From contig NZ_JAAXGE010000011.1 in NCBI RefSeq assembly GCF_014750685.1, positions 62,001 to 126,000 of the forward strand: DNA of 64,000 bases, given 5' to 3'. The translations under genes and the position numbers were made by a program. Under the pieces are notes generated by a model that saw only the letters and a list, made by a program, of their open reading frames with translations, ran no database searches and was not told the origin of the DNA. This stretch comes from Bacteroides sp. GM023 (lineage in GTDB: Bacteria > Bacteroidota > Bacteroidia > Bacteroidales > Bacteroidaceae). This document shows, one piece after another, positions 16,263 to 25,530 of the stretch. How positions within the stretch are numbered: the first letter of the stretch is position 1; every line of letters begins with the position of its first letter.

Positions 16263-19094
16263 CTAAAATGTCACTTCTACTTTGTTGTTTCCTTTAGCGG
16301 GTATGGCATATACTTTGGTTGTTCCGTCCAAAGTTGCCAAGTCTGTACTGATAGTGAATGACTGCATGGGGGAAACGAATACTAACTTGCTTCCCAGGTA
16401 GACTTCATAAGCTACCACATTTTGCCAGCCTGTCATTGTAATTTTGTTGTCTACGCGTGTTGCTGTTCCTTTTTGGATAGAAGCATCTTTCTTGTAAATA
16501 TCAACATTTTGCTCACATATATACTCTAAGTTGTGCGCCGGTTTGGAATATGTGCTTGTTTTGGCACGGATGGCGTCGGCTTCTTCTTGAGTAATGACCA
16601 TCTGGCCTTTTGCGTAATCCTCTACCAATTGATTTACAGGAGCCAGGAATCCCCATTTCGTGAAGAACTCTGCCAAATCCAATTTGGCTATTTGGGACGC
16701 ACGTCTTACGAATTCAATCTGATTACCGCCAATGGATGCAATATCGTCTTCGGTACGAATCAATTCATAAAGGTCTTTATAATAATCTTGTTGTCCTAAT
16801 ACCTTATCCATATAAAGTTCTAATTGCCAAAAGGGGATAAGACGACAGAACGGATCGGACTCTGTAACCAGTGGTTGAGAGGTAGTGAATGTATTGGTCA
16901 TTGCTTTCTCATAACGATTAGTGAAACCTTTGCTGGCAAGACTTTCATCACGGAGTCGAATTTCAGAGCCATATTTCTCGCTGAACAATGTTTGTACGTG
17001 CATTGCACAGATATTATTGGTTACTTCTGTCGTACTCAGCCATTTTAATCCCGGACGTGTTTGGTTACAGTGTCCTATTTCATGTGCAGGGCCCCAGACA
17101 TTTAATTTTAAGGAGCTAGCTGAGCCTATCGATCCCATTGTAGTGTTGTTATATGCTGTATGGTAACTGGTAGCATACATATATGCTTTATACATAACAT
17201 TTAAGTACATCCTGTTTCTAAACATACGATTGTATTTTTCCAGTCCTAAGAATTTCATTTCTTCATAAACTATTTCATCATAGAGGTCGATAAGCTCTTT
17301 AGTCGTATTTCTGAAATGCTGAGTTTCAAATGTTAGGTGAGCATATCTGCCTAATACATCAAAATGTTTGTTTGTCGCTGCATTTACCAATCTATACCAA
17401 TCGTCTTCCGTATGTCTGGTCGAGTCGAAGTAACCGTTTACTTTTCCTGATGCAAAGTGAATTTTGATAGGTTGGGCAGTTTCTGCTTCTGCTAATGTAG
17501 AAGTGTGATACAGTATATATATCAAACCTTTATTGCTAATCTTCAGTTTATTGTATCCATTAATTAAGGGATATATATCACCACCAAAACCATCTTTTTC
17601 AACAGCTTCTTTATCTAAGTCCTGCACTTTCAAACTTATTTCTTGACCATGCATATCTCCTACAAATACGATTAAAGATTCTTTGTCATCTACTGCAATT
17701 CCTGTAGGATTGTCAAGCAGGCTATAAGGGTTGGTCTTATTAGTTTCTGCTTGGATATCAGGATGAGGATAAGCTTCGTAATTTTGTATACGGAATTCAG
17801 AGTCGTATGTTCCTTTTAATATGTGAAGTGCCATATTTTTGTAGAAATCGAACGGACAATTATTCTTAATGTATTCTTCGGATTGGGCTTCCGGTTTTAA
17901 TTCAGAACAGGTTTCGTCTGTGAATAAGGTTCTCCAATCGAATGTATTTGTATCTTTTTGATAGAATTCCATTTCTTCACAAGCTACTAAGTTATTCTCT
18001 AGTTGGGTGCCCACTGCTTGTCCCTTGCCTGTTTTGATTATAAATTTGATAGCGCATGCCGTCACTGTTTGTGGAAAATCAACGCGACTTCCAATGCATA
18101 CTTCTCCACCAAAATCTTTATCGGTAATATGTATATATTCGCTATTTTCATTAGCATTAGGGTCATTGGAATATAAAATTTCCGTTTCGCCAAAATATCC
18201 GTTTACATTACCATCCTGACGTGAATAGTATTTGATATAGTCTAAAGCAACCGGATTGTTGAAATAATAAATAATAGTATGTGGGCATGGTTGATTGGTA
18301 GCACAATGCCATCGAGTACCTTTCGTATTTCCGTCAAAGCTTTCCTCTATTTTTCTTCCATTATCAGAACTTGCCCATCCTCTATCGGGAGTGATCTGTA
18401 TGTCTTCTGCTAAATCTTCACTGCCACTCGGATCGTACTCAGGCAAACCTGCTTGCTCGATGGGAATCTCAACTTTTAAATTCAATTCAGGATCGACAGC
18501 GCTGACTACAATAGTTCCACTACGTTTTTCTGTGGTTATATTACCTTCTACCGTATATTTATATTCATGGTCTATCATGACTGCTGCACGTGTTTTGTCG
18601 TTGGGGTCTGTCACTGGTACTAAAACCCAATTAGGAGTTGTCACATCCAGTCCTTCCACATTAGTCGTGACTTTGAACTCGATTTCAGTTTCATCGCCGG
18701 TCTCTAACTTGAATAATTCTGGATCCACCAAAATCGCCAGTCCGTTACCAAGTTGGCTGACTGTAATTTTTTTGCTTTTTGCATTACGGTAGACAATGAC
18801 TGTAGTACTGCGCACACCTTCGTTATTGTTGTCGAGTACGGATACCACCAGTTTATCACCATCAATGATGGCTGAACACCAGTCTTTTGCATCCTCCTGC
18901 ACCTGTACTTTCAAATCAGGAATGTTTGTCGTGATTTGAATTTCCTGTGAAGAAGCTTTCGCTTCAAAATTCATCGTTTGGGTTTCGACTTCCAATACTG
19001 GAATTGCTTCTGTTTCTTCTCCGTCACTGCATGAACTGCCTAATGCTAATAGTGACAACAATAGCATTAGCGCATTGAAAAATGTCTTTTTCAT
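16263..19094 (-). CDS. M60-family (enhancin/mucinase-like) metalloprotease lipoprotein with BACON and F5/8 C domains
   Basis: A 943-residue surface lipoprotein (lipobox Cys at 22, followed by SDGEETE, an acidic export-type signal). Domain order: two BACON-like beta domains (about 38-120 and 122-215), an F5/8-type C / CBM32-like domain (about 230-395), then the M60 catalytic region. The zinc motif is HEIGH (H671, E672, H675) with E690 fourteen residues later, fitting the M60 pattern HExxH-X(8-24)-E. Related Bacteroides enzymes cleave O-glycosylated mucin. Here that role is inferred from family and neighbours. It lies 55 bp after the FecR gene, so the two are probably co-transcribed. Confidence 0.9.
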   Translation of the reverse strand: MKKTFFNALMLLLSLLALGSSCSDGEETEAIPVLEVETQTMNFEAKASSQEIQITTNIPDLKVQVQEDAKDWCSAIIDGDKLVVSVLDNNNEGVRSTTVIVYRNAKSKKITVSQLGNGLAILVDPELFKLETGDETEIEFKVTTNVEGLDVTTPNWVLVPVTDPNDKTRAAVMIDHEYKYTVEGNITTEKRSGTIVVSAVDPELNLKVEIPIEQAGLPEYDPSGSEDLAEDIQITPDRGWASSDNGRKIEESFDGNTKGTRWHCATNQPCPHTIIYYFNNPVALDYIKYYSRQDGNVNGYFGETEILYSNDPNANENSEYIHITDKDFGGEVCIGSRVDFPQTVTACAIKFIIKTGKGQAVGTQLENNLVACEEMEFYQKDTNTFDWRTLFTDETCSELKPEAQSEEYIKNNCPFDFYKNMALHILKGTYDSEFRIQNYEAYPHPDIQAETNKTNPYSLLDNPTGIAVDDKESLIVFVGDMHGQEISLKVQDLDKEAVEKDGFGGDIYPLINGYNKLKISNKGLIYILYHTSTLAEAETAQPIKIHFASGKVNGYFDSTRHTEDDWYRLVNAATNKHFDVLGRYAHLTFETQHFRNTTKELIDLYDEIVYEEMKFLGLEKYNRMFRNRMYLNVMYKAYMYATSYHTAYNNTTMGSIGSASSLKLNVWGPAHEIGHCNQTRPGLKWLSTTEVTNNICAMHVQTLFSEKYGSEIRLRDESLASKGFTNRYEKAMTNTFTTSQPLVTESDPFCRLIPFWQLELYMDKVLGQQDYYKDLYELIRTEDDIASIGGNQIEFVRRASQIAKLDLAEFFTKWGFLAPVNQLVEDYAKGQMVITQEEADAIRAKTSTYSKPAHNLEYICEQNVDIYKKDASIQKGTATRVDNKITMTGWQNVVAYEVYLGSKLVFVSPMQSFTISTDLATLDGTTKVYAIPAKGNNKVEVTF

Positions 19095-19149
19095 TGCATT
19101 AAATATTTAAGGGTTAATAAAAATGTTATTCAGATAGCTCTGATACTAA

Positions 19150-20097
19150 TCAGTATAAAATGATGCTGTCTTTTTCCGCTTTGATTTTTAAATTGAAACT
19201 TATGCATATTTTATCCAACACATCTTCCAGGGATTCGCTTTTGCGTATCGTTCCTGAAAAGAGGTTTCGGGCACATTGTGCATCGCGTATTTTAATGTTT
19301 GCCTGATACGACTCATTTATTAAATCAATGAGTTCGCTCATAGGTTTATCCACAAAGCGATATTCTTCCGAGCGCCAGTCGTAATCTTCCAGGTCTATTT
19401 CATTGTTTGTAACTTCATGGGTAACCGTATTGTAGACGATTTGATCGGAAGGCTTCATTTCAATACTGTTCTGAAGTGCTTCGGCACTGAATACGATGCT
19501 TCCCGTATAGAGGGTGATTTCAGCCAGTTTGTTACCTGACTTGATATTGAATTCCGTTCCTTTTACCTCTATCTGTGCATCCTGGAAATGAACGCGGAAA
19601 GGATGAGAGGACTTGGTGACATCGAAAGAGGCTTCACCGGTAAGTGTTACATTACGATTCTTGATGAATTTGCTTTTATAGCGTATGCTTGAGCCTTTTT
19701 TCAACCAGATTTTGGAGTTGTCGGGCAAAGTGGCTACGGTCAGTTCTTTGCCGGATAAAGCGTTGACGGTGATATAAGGATTGGTGAAGTAATCGACAGT
19801 CCACATCCCCATGAGGAGAACGAGGCAGACTGCTGCGGCAGAATATCCGATTCTCAGATAACGTCTGCGACGGGCTATCTTCCTTTCGTGTGGCCAGCAG
19901 GTAGAGATGATGTTATTCCATATTTCTGTAGGGTCTACCTGGTCTTTGATATGAGTAGACGAGTCGGTTTCCCATTGTTTGTTCAGCAAATGGGTTACAG
20001 GCTTCTCTTCGGATAATTCAATCTTTTCAGACGCTGTCAGTCCCTTTGATAGCATCTTTTTGATTGTATTGATTAGCTTAGTTGGTTCTGTTACCAT
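19150..20097 (-). CDS. FecR-family anti-sigma factor (PUL1)
   Basis: A 315-residue single-pass inner-membrane protein. The cytosolic N-terminus is about 80 residues, ends in a positive patch (RKIARRRRYLR), and is followed by a membrane helix at about 82-100. The periplasmic FecR beta domain comes next (VATLPDNSKIWLKKGSSIRY, GEASFDVTKSSHPFRV), then a C-terminal DUF4974/STN-like fold (PMSELIDLINESYQANIKI). It should hold the ECF sigma factor until the SusC STN domain signals substrate. It is placed upstream of the M60 gene rather than next to the sigma gene. Motif copy B lies 26 bp before its start. Confidence 0.92.
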   Translation of the reverse strand: MVTEPTKLINTIKKMLSKGLTASEKIELSEEKPVTHLLNKQWETDSSTHIKDQVDPTEIWNNIISTCWPHERKIARRRRYLRIGYSAAAVCLVLLMGMWTVDYFTNPYITVNALSGKELTVATLPDNSKIWLKKGSSIRYKSKFIKNRNVTLTGEASFDVTKSSHPFRVHFQDAQIEVKGTEFNIKSGNKLAEITLYTGSIVFSAEALQNSIEMKPSDQIVYNTVTHEVTNNEIDLEDYDWRSEEYRFVDKPMSELIDLINESYQANIKIRDAQCARNLFSGTIRKSESLEDVLDKICISFNLKIKAEKDSIILY

Positions 20098-20122
20098 AAA
20101 TTTCTATTTTACCTTGTCTATC

Positions 20123-20159
20123 TATAAATACAATCGAAAAGAATAGTACCCGTACATGA
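20123..20159 (-). promoter_or_regulatory. Candidate ECF-sigma promoter, copy B (upstream of fecR-M60)
   Basis: The forward strand reads TATAAATACA-N16-CCCGTACATGA, identical in both blocks and spacing to copy A at 15484-15520. Only the reverse direction leads into a gene start (the FecR ATG at 20097), so the shared element most likely drives the susC and fecR-M60 transcripts. Confidence 0.6.
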
Positions 20160-20174
20160 ATCCTTTCTTTTTTC

Positions 20175-20210
20175 AAAAAAAATGTGCCTGACTGAAAATC
20201 AAGCACATTT
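20175..20210 (-). terminator. Terminator of the M24 peptidase gene
   Basis: Stem AAATGTGC / GCACATTT with a 15-nt loop. On the reverse strand it is followed by a run of eight T. Confidence 0.7.
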
Positions 20211-20221
20211 TATGAAAAGAA

Positions 20222-21385
20222 TTATTTCAATTCAATGATTTCTTCATTGCAATTAGTCAGTTTTTCGACTCCTTCGTTGGTGACCACCCAAGAGTTTTCT
20301 ATTCCGACAGGGCCTATACCCGGAAGGACGATTTTCGGTTCGAGGGCAAATACCATTCCCGGTTCCAGTTCCTGCTTTATGCGTGGCGCGAGGACAGGGG
20401 CTTCATTGATTTCAAGACCAATACCGTGGCCGATAAACTTGGCTTGTTGGTCTGTCCCCATGAATTTATCTGCAAATCCGGCTGCGGTGACTATTTCGAT
20501 GGCAGCGTCATAAAGTTTCTCGCAGGCAACACCCGGGCGAGCCATGGAAGCAATCTTTTCCTGAATATCCAGGCAGACTTGATGAGCTGCATAGGCTTCT
20601 TCCGATAGTTTCCCGATGGAGAATACACGGCTCATATCGCCCATGTATCCGTTGAAGTTACCACCTATATCTACCATGACGCTTTGTCCTTCTTTCAGCG
20701 GAGTTTTGTTGGCTCCCCCCGGAAGGGCTGGGTCAAGTCCCTGGCCGCCTAAAGCAAAGTCGTAAGGAGAAGGATAACCAGCATTGTCTCCGGTCAGCAC
20801 GCTACCCATGAAGATTTCCATGCTGCGTCCGAACACGCGGAAAATACCCAGACAACCTTGCAGACGCATCAGGCGTTCTATTTCGATAGAAAACTCGACA
20901 TCTGTCATGCCGGGACGATATACACTTGGTATCAGGTCATATGCCTTTGCATGGGCAATGCCCGAACGGCGGAACATTTCTATTTCAATAGGGGTCTTTA
21001 CACTGCGTGCCTGGCGGATTAACGGGGTTCCGTTCACTACTTCCGCTTCAGGGAACAGGCTTGCCAAACGGCAATATTCCGTGTAGGAAAGTTCGTCACC
21101 TTCAAGCATCAGTTTTGCAGGCAACGGCAGTCCTTGTTCTTTCAGCAAATCGACGATTTGTTCGGGTTTGCGGATAGGGAACGCATGTTCGCCTGTGATA
21201 TTATTGGGACGTTTGAAAAACAGCAATGCAGGTGAGTGGAGAGGGAGATAAATATAACCGCTGACTACGCAGCCATAGGTATAAATTAAATTTGCATTAC
21301 AAGTGATTAGCGCGGCGTCAATGCCCTGTAACGCCATCAGACTGCGAATTTTATCGCGGCGAAATTTTAATTCGGGTTGTAGCAT
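20222..21385 (-). CDS. M24-family metallopeptidase (Xaa-Pro aminopeptidase-like)
   Basis: A 387-residue cytosolic protein with a creatinase-like N-terminal domain (about 1-140) and a pita-bread catalytic domain. The five metal ligands can be placed: Asp in VMVDIGGNF, Asp in YMGDMSRVF, His in FIGHGIGLEINEAP, Glu in FALEPKI and Glu in VGIENSWVV. This fits removal of N-terminal residues before proline, though M24 also holds other activities. It has its own terminator and is separate from PUL1. Confidence 0.88.
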   Translation of the reverse strand: MLQPELKFRRDKIRSLMALQGIDAALITCNANLIYTYGCVVSGYIYLPLHSPALLFFKRPNNITGEHAFPIRKPEQIVDLLKEQGLPLPAKLMLEGDELSYTEYCRLASLFPEAEVVNGTPLIRQARSVKTPIEIEMFRRSGIAHAKAYDLIPSVYRPGMTDVEFSIEIERLMRLQGCLGIFRVFGRSMEIFMGSVLTGDNAGYPSPYDFALGGQGLDPALPGGANKTPLKEGQSVMVDIGGNFNGYMGDMSRVFSIGKLSEEAYAAHQVCLDIQEKIASMARPGVACEKLYDAAIEIVTAAGFADKFMGTDQQAKFIGHGIGLEINEAPVLAPRIKQELEPGMVFALEPKIVLPGIGPVGIENSWVVTNEGVEKLTNCNEEIIELK

Positions 21386-21539
21386 CTTTAGTTATTTGTT
21401 ACATGATTATTTCTTACAAAACTATGAATGATAAATTATTAGTTGTGAGTTAATTATCCCGAATAACAATTTCACAATCTATTATTTACCCTACAATGCC
21501 ACAAAGATAATTAATTCCATCGAAAATATTGTTAATTTC

Positions 21540-21585
21540 AAAAAAATAGCGCTACCCGCGTCCTGTCACAGGAGGCGAGTAGCGC
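21540..21585 (-). terminator. Terminator of the NAD-type glutamate dehydrogenase gene
   Basis: Outer stem GCGCTACCCGC / GCGAGTAGCGC (one mismatch) and inner stem TCCTG / CAGGA. The reverse strand follows with TATTTTTTT. It lies about 150 bp past the stop codon, beyond an inverted repeat. Confidence 0.75.
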
Positions 21586-21625
21586 AAACCACAAATACAA
21601 ATACAACTAAACAAAGTCTTTGAAT

Positions 21626-21733
21626 AAATTGAAAATTAAAAATTGAGAGTTGAAAAATAAATGTTTTGTTGACTAAAGTAGTCTATTACCAAACAGTCTC
21701 ATTTTTTAATTTTTAATTCTCAATTTTCAATTT
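21626..21733. repeat. AT-rich inverted repeat abutting the glutamate dehydrogenase stop codon
   Basis: The left arm (about 21627-21658, AAATTGAAAATTAAAAATTG...) and right arm (21701-21733, ...TTTTTAATTCTCAATTTTCA) are imperfect inverted copies separated by about 40 bp. The right arm reaches into the TAA stop codon. Such TTTTTAATTCTCAATTTTCAATT blocks are a common dispersed Bacteroides repeat as I recall. The rest of 21386-21731 holds only the terminator at 21540. Confidence 0.65.
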
Positions 21734-23069
21734 AAATAACGCCTTGTCCCATCATTGCGTGGGCTACTTTCATGAATCCGGCAATGTTGGCACCCTTCAC
21801 ATAATTAATGTATCCGTCGGGTTCCGTGCCGTACCTCACGCATTGTGCATGGATACCGTGCATGATTGCGTGGAGTTTTTCGTCCACTTCGGCAGCGCTC
21901 CAGCTTAGGTGCATAGCGTTTTGAGACATTTCCAGTCCGGAAGTGGCAACACCACCTGCGTTGACTGCTTTACCCGGCGCATACATCGTCTTATGTTCGA
22001 TGAAAAGGTCGATGGCTTCCGGCGTACAGCCCATGTTGGAAATTTCTCCGACGCAAAGTACGTCATTTTTTATGAGATTTTGAGCATCTTCTCCATTTAA
22101 TTCGTTTTGAGTCGCACAAGGCAGTGCAATCTCTGCTTTCACTTCCCAGGGACGCTTGCCTTCTACGAAGGTTGCGTTCGGATATTTTTCTGCGTAAGGC
22201 GCAACGATGTCATTGCCCGAAGAACGAAGTTCGAGCATATAGTCTATCTTTTCTCCGCTGATGCCGTCCGGGTCGTAGATATATCCGTCCGGGCCGGAGA
22301 TGGTGATTACTTTCGCACCCAGTTCGGTAGCCTTGGTTGCTGCGCCCCAGGCAACGTTTCCAAATCCGGAGATGGCTACTGTCTTACCTTTTATATCTAT
22401 ATTTTTTGCCTGCAACATCTGATGAACAAAGTACAGACCACCGAAACCGGTAGCTTCGGGACGAATCAGTGAACCGCCGAATTCCAATCCTTTTCCGGTG
22501 AAGGTTCCTGTAAATTCGCGGGTCAGCTTCTTGTACATACCGAACATATAACCTACTTCGCGTCCGCCTACGCCGATGTCACCGGCAGGCACATCCATAT
22601 CCGGGCCGAGATGGCGCCACAACTCCAGCATGAATGCCTGGCAGAAACGCATGATTTCAGCATCGCTCTTTCCACGTGGAGAGAAGTCGGAACCGCCTTT
22701 ACCGCCGCCCATAGGCAGAGTGGTAAGTGCATTTTTGAATGTCTGCTCGAAGCCGAGGAATTTCAGGATGGAAAGATTCACGGAAGCATGGAAACGGATA
22801 CCGCCTTTGTACGGGCCGATAGCGTTATTGAACTGTACGCGATAGCCGAGGTTGGTTTGCACTTCGCCTTTGTCGTCTACCCACGTCACACGGAAGGTAA
22901 AGATGCGGTCGGGCTCTACCAATCTTTCTATGATTTTAGATTTTTCAAATTCAGGATGTTGATTGTATATATCTTCAATGGAGAGAAGAACTTCTTTGAC
23001 TGCTTGAAGATATTCAGATTCACCGGGATGCTTTGCCTCTAAAGAGGACATGATTTTTTGGATGTTCAT
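21732..23069 (-). CDS. gdhB: Glutamate dehydrogenase, hexameric, NAD-type
   Basis: A 445-residue enzyme interconverting 2-oxoglutarate plus ammonia and glutamate. Family marks are YKGGIRFHASVN, the catalytic LPMGGGKGGSDF and VGGREVGYMFG. In the Rossmann fold it reads SGFGNVAWGAATKATELGAK then ISGPDGYIYDPDGI, which resembles the NAD-specific Clostridium symbiosum enzyme. The second copy at 46315 has the NADP-like SDSDG. The symbol follows the usage gdhB for the NADH enzyme of B. fragilis and is tentative. It stands alone with its own promoter and terminator. Confidence 0.93.
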   Translation of the reverse strand: MNIQKIMSSLEAKHPGESEYLQAVKEVLLSIEDIYNQHPEFEKSKIIERLVEPDRIFTFRVTWVDDKGEVQTNLGYRVQFNNAIGPYKGGIRFHASVNLSILKFLGFEQTFKNALTTLPMGGGKGGSDFSPRGKSDAEIMRFCQAFMLELWRHLGPDMDVPAGDIGVGGREVGYMFGMYKKLTREFTGTFTGKGLEFGGSLIRPEATGFGGLYFVHQMLQAKNIDIKGKTVAISGFGNVAWGAATKATELGAKVITISGPDGYIYDPDGISGEKIDYMLELRSSGNDIVAPYAEKYPNATFVEGKRPWEVKAEIALPCATQNELNGEDAQNLIKNDVLCVGEISNMGCTPEAIDLFIEHKTMYAPGKAVNAGGVATSGLEMSQNAMHLSWSAAEVDEKLHAIMHGIHAQCVRYGTEPDGYINYVKGANIAGFMKVAHAMMGQGVI

Positions 23070-23120
23070 GATACTATATTTTAAAAGGTTAATTCTGATA
23101 AAATGTCAACTAACTCACTG

Positions 23121-23128
23121 CAAATATA
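23121..23128 (-). promoter_or_regulatory. Putative -7 box of the NAD-type glutamate dehydrogenase
   Basis: The reverse strand reads TATATTTG (TAnnTTTG) 51 bp before the ATG. No clear -33 box is seen. Confidence 0.45.
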
Positions 23129-23206
23129 GGAATATTTTTCAAATTCGATTATTTTTAAGCCGATATTTTGATTAAATAATGATAAAATGTCAGATTTCTC
23201 TGCTGA

Positions 23207-23256
23207 AAAACACAAAGCCCCGTGACCTGTAATGTCAAAAACAGGCTACGGGGCTT
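23207..23256 (-). terminator. Terminator of the prolyl oligopeptidase gene
   Basis: Stem AAGCCCCGT / ACGGGGCTT with an additional CCTG/CAGG inner stem. A T-rich tract follows on the reverse strand. Confidence 0.75.
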
Positions 23257-23285
23257 CTATGTGTTTACAAATAGAAAGTTATGCT

Positions 23286-25397
23286 TTAGAATTTCGGTTT
23301 CATTCCCAGATTATACATGATAAATCCGTAAATGTCTGCTTGTTCTTCCAATACTTTCGCCATCGGTTTGCCGGCACCGTGTCCGGCCTTGCTGTCGATG
23401 CGGATAAGTGTGGGGTTCGTGCCGTCATTGTCTGCTTGCAGGGTAGCGGCAAACTTGAATGAGTGGGCGGGAACTACACGGTCGTCATGGTCGGCAGTGG
23501 TGACAAGAGTTGCAGGGTATTTGGTACCCGGCTTCAGGTTGTGCAGCGGAGAGTAGCCTTTGAGGTATTCGAACATCTCTTTGCTATCTTCGCTGGTTCC
23601 GTAATCGCTTGCCCAGTTCCAGCCGATGGTGAATTTATGGTAGCGAAGCATATCCATTACACCTACTGCCGGAATGGCAACGCGGAACAGGTCGGGACGT
23701 TGCGTCATGCAGGCACCTACCAGCAGACCACCGTTGGAACCGCCTATGATTGCTATCTTGTCCTTATTGGTATATTTTTGGTCGATCAGGTATTCGGCAG
23801 CGGAGATGAAATCGTCAAATACGTTCTGTTTCTGCATTTTGGTTCCGGCTATGTGCCAGTCTTCACCGTACTCGCTGCCACCGCGGAGGTTGACTTGGGC
23901 ATAGATTCCGCCATTCTCGAGGAACGGGATGCGGGTAGCGCTAAATCCCGGGTTGAGGCTGATGCCGAAGCCGCCGTAACCGTAGAGATATACAGGGTTG
24001 TTACCGTCTTTTTTCAGGTCTTTCTTATAAGTAAGGAACATCGGGATTTTCACGCCGTCCTTGCTGGGGTAGAATACCTGTTCGGTTACGAAATCATCCG
24101 AGTTGAACTGTACTTTCGGAGCACGATACAGTTCGTAGGTATTGTTGTCCATGTCATATTTATAGGTAGCGCCGGGGATGGTGAATGACGTGAATCCGAA
24201 GAAACATTCTTTGTCGTCCTTGTTGCCGCTGAAACCTACGGAGCCGAGTGACGGTAATTCGATTTCCTGCAATTGCTTGCCGTTGAGGTCGTAAACATAG
24301 GCGTGATTGGAAGCGTCTTTGTCGTAAGTGAGGAACAGTTTGCCGCCAATCACTTCTGCGTTGGAGAGAACTGCTTCCGATTCAGGAACGAGTTCTTTCC
24401 AGTCTTCCAGTTTCGGGCGGTTGATGTCGGCTACCATGATTCTGTTTTTCGGTGCGCCGTAGTTGGTGTAGATATAAATTTGATTGCCGATCACTTCAAT
24501 AGGGTAGTATTGGTAGTCGAGGTCGGTAGTCAGTTGGATGAAAGGAGAGTTTGGCTTTTTCAGGTCACGGATGAACAGGTTGTTTCCTCGTCCGGCACCG
24601 GATTCTGTCAGGAAGAGGATGCGTTCGTCTTCGCTGGTACTGGAAGTATAGAAGCGTTTCGGATAAGCCGGGTTCTGATAAACCAGTTTGTCTTTCGATT
24701 GCGGTTCACCTATTTTATGGTAATAGATTTTATGATTCTCGTTCACGTTGGAGAATTCTTTTCCTTTGCTCGGAGCATCGTAGGCACTGTAATAGAAGCC
24801 GTCTCCCTGCCAGGCGGCACCGGTGAATTTTGCCCATTCGATGTGGTCTTCCAGCAGTTTGCCGCTTTCGGTGTCCATTACGTAAATTTCAGACCAGTCC
24901 GAACCGCTGCGCGAAATGCTGTAAGCTGCGTACTTGCCGTCGTTGGAGAAATAAAGGCCGGTGAGGGCTACTGTGCCGTCTTCCGATAGTTTGTTCGGGT
25001 CGAGGAATACGCGGGGTTCGCCATCCAGTGAATCCTGTACGTAGAACACGCTTTGATTCTGCAAACCGTCGTTCTTGCTGAAATAATATTTCCCATGCTT
25101 TTTGATCGGAGCACTGATTTTTTCATAATCTGCCAGTTCCGTCAATCGTTTCAGGAGGTTTTCCCGGAAAGGGATTTGACTGAGGTACTCGTTCGTTACT
25201 TTGTTCTGCGCTTCTACCCAGGCGGTAGTAGCTGCGCTGGTGTCATTTTCCAACCATCTGTAAGGGTCGGGGACTTGTGTGCCGAAGTACACGTCTACTG
25301 TGTCTACCTTTGCCGTCTCGGGGTAGACCAGCTTTTTCTGTTGGGGAGCGCATGACATCACCATGATTCCACTCATTAATAAAGTTACTTTTTTCAT
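23286..25397 (-). CDS. S9A prolyl oligopeptidase, lipoprotein or periplasmic
   Basis: A 703-residue serine peptidase that cuts after proline in short peptides. The first 16 residues (MKKVTLLMSGIMVMSC) form a lipoprotein-type signal. The propeller domain spans about 80-420 and the alpha/beta hydrolase domain follows. The triad can be placed: S554 in GGSNGGLLVG, D639 in ADHDDRVVP and H673 in KAGHGAGK. Length is normal for the family. It lies upstream of the NAD-type glutamate dehydrogenase on the same strand but is separated from it by a terminator. Confidence 0.93.
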   Translation of the reverse strand: MKKVTLLMSGIMVMSCAPQQKKLVYPETAKVDTVDVYFGTQVPDPYRWLENDTSAATTAWVEAQNKVTNEYLSQIPFRENLLKRLTELADYEKISAPIKKHGKYYFSKNDGLQNQSVFYVQDSLDGEPRVFLDPNKLSEDGTVALTGLYFSNDGKYAAYSISRSGSDWSEIYVMDTESGKLLEDHIEWAKFTGAAWQGDGFYYSAYDAPSKGKEFSNVNENHKIYYHKIGEPQSKDKLVYQNPAYPKRFYTSSTSEDERILFLTESGAGRGNNLFIRDLKKPNSPFIQLTTDLDYQYYPIEVIGNQIYIYTNYGAPKNRIMVADINRPKLEDWKELVPESEAVLSNAEVIGGKLFLTYDKDASNHAYVYDLNGKQLQEIELPSLGSVGFSGNKDDKECFFGFTSFTIPGATYKYDMDNNTYELYRAPKVQFNSDDFVTEQVFYPSKDGVKIPMFLTYKKDLKKDGNNPVYLYGYGGFGISLNPGFSATRIPFLENGGIYAQVNLRGGSEYGEDWHIAGTKMQKQNVFDDFISAAEYLIDQKYTNKDKIAIIGGSNGGLLVGACMTQRPDLFRVAIPAVGVMDMLRYHKFTIGWNWASDYGTSEDSKEMFEYLKGYSPLHNLKPGTKYPATLVTTADHDDRVVPAHSFKFAATLQADNDGTNPTLIRIDSKAGHGAGKPMAKVLEEQADIYGFIMYNLGMKPKF

Positions 25398-25433
25398 GTG
25401 AATAAAAAGTCTTTTTGAATAAACTTAAAGTTA

Positions 25434-25464
25434 CAAATCTACAAAATAATAGGAGATAAACAAG
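25434..25464 (-). promoter_or_regulatory. Candidate promoter of the prolyl oligopeptidase
   Basis: The reverse strand reads CTTG-N19-TAGATTTG: one mismatch to the TTTG -33 box and a match to the TAnnTTTG -7 box, 36 bp before the ATG. Confidence 0.5.
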
Positions 25465-25508
25465 TAAACTTTATAAAGAAGTATGGTGGAAAATGAGATT
25501 TAAAGAAT

Positions 25509-25516
25509 TAACTTTG
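25509..25516 (+). promoter_or_regulatory. Putative -7 box of the PEP-synthase-like receiver protein
   Basis: TAACTTTG matches TAnnTTTG, 75 bp before the ATG at 25592. No -33 match is visible. A ribosome-binding site AAAGGAG is seen at 25576-25582. Confidence 0.4.
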
Positions 25517-25530
25517 CAAAATGTGATTTT

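Noticed and set aside
21626..21733. Attachment site or insertion-sequence end
   Set aside because: Inverted AT-rich arms without flanking target duplications or any transposase. Fits a small dispersed intergenic repeat.
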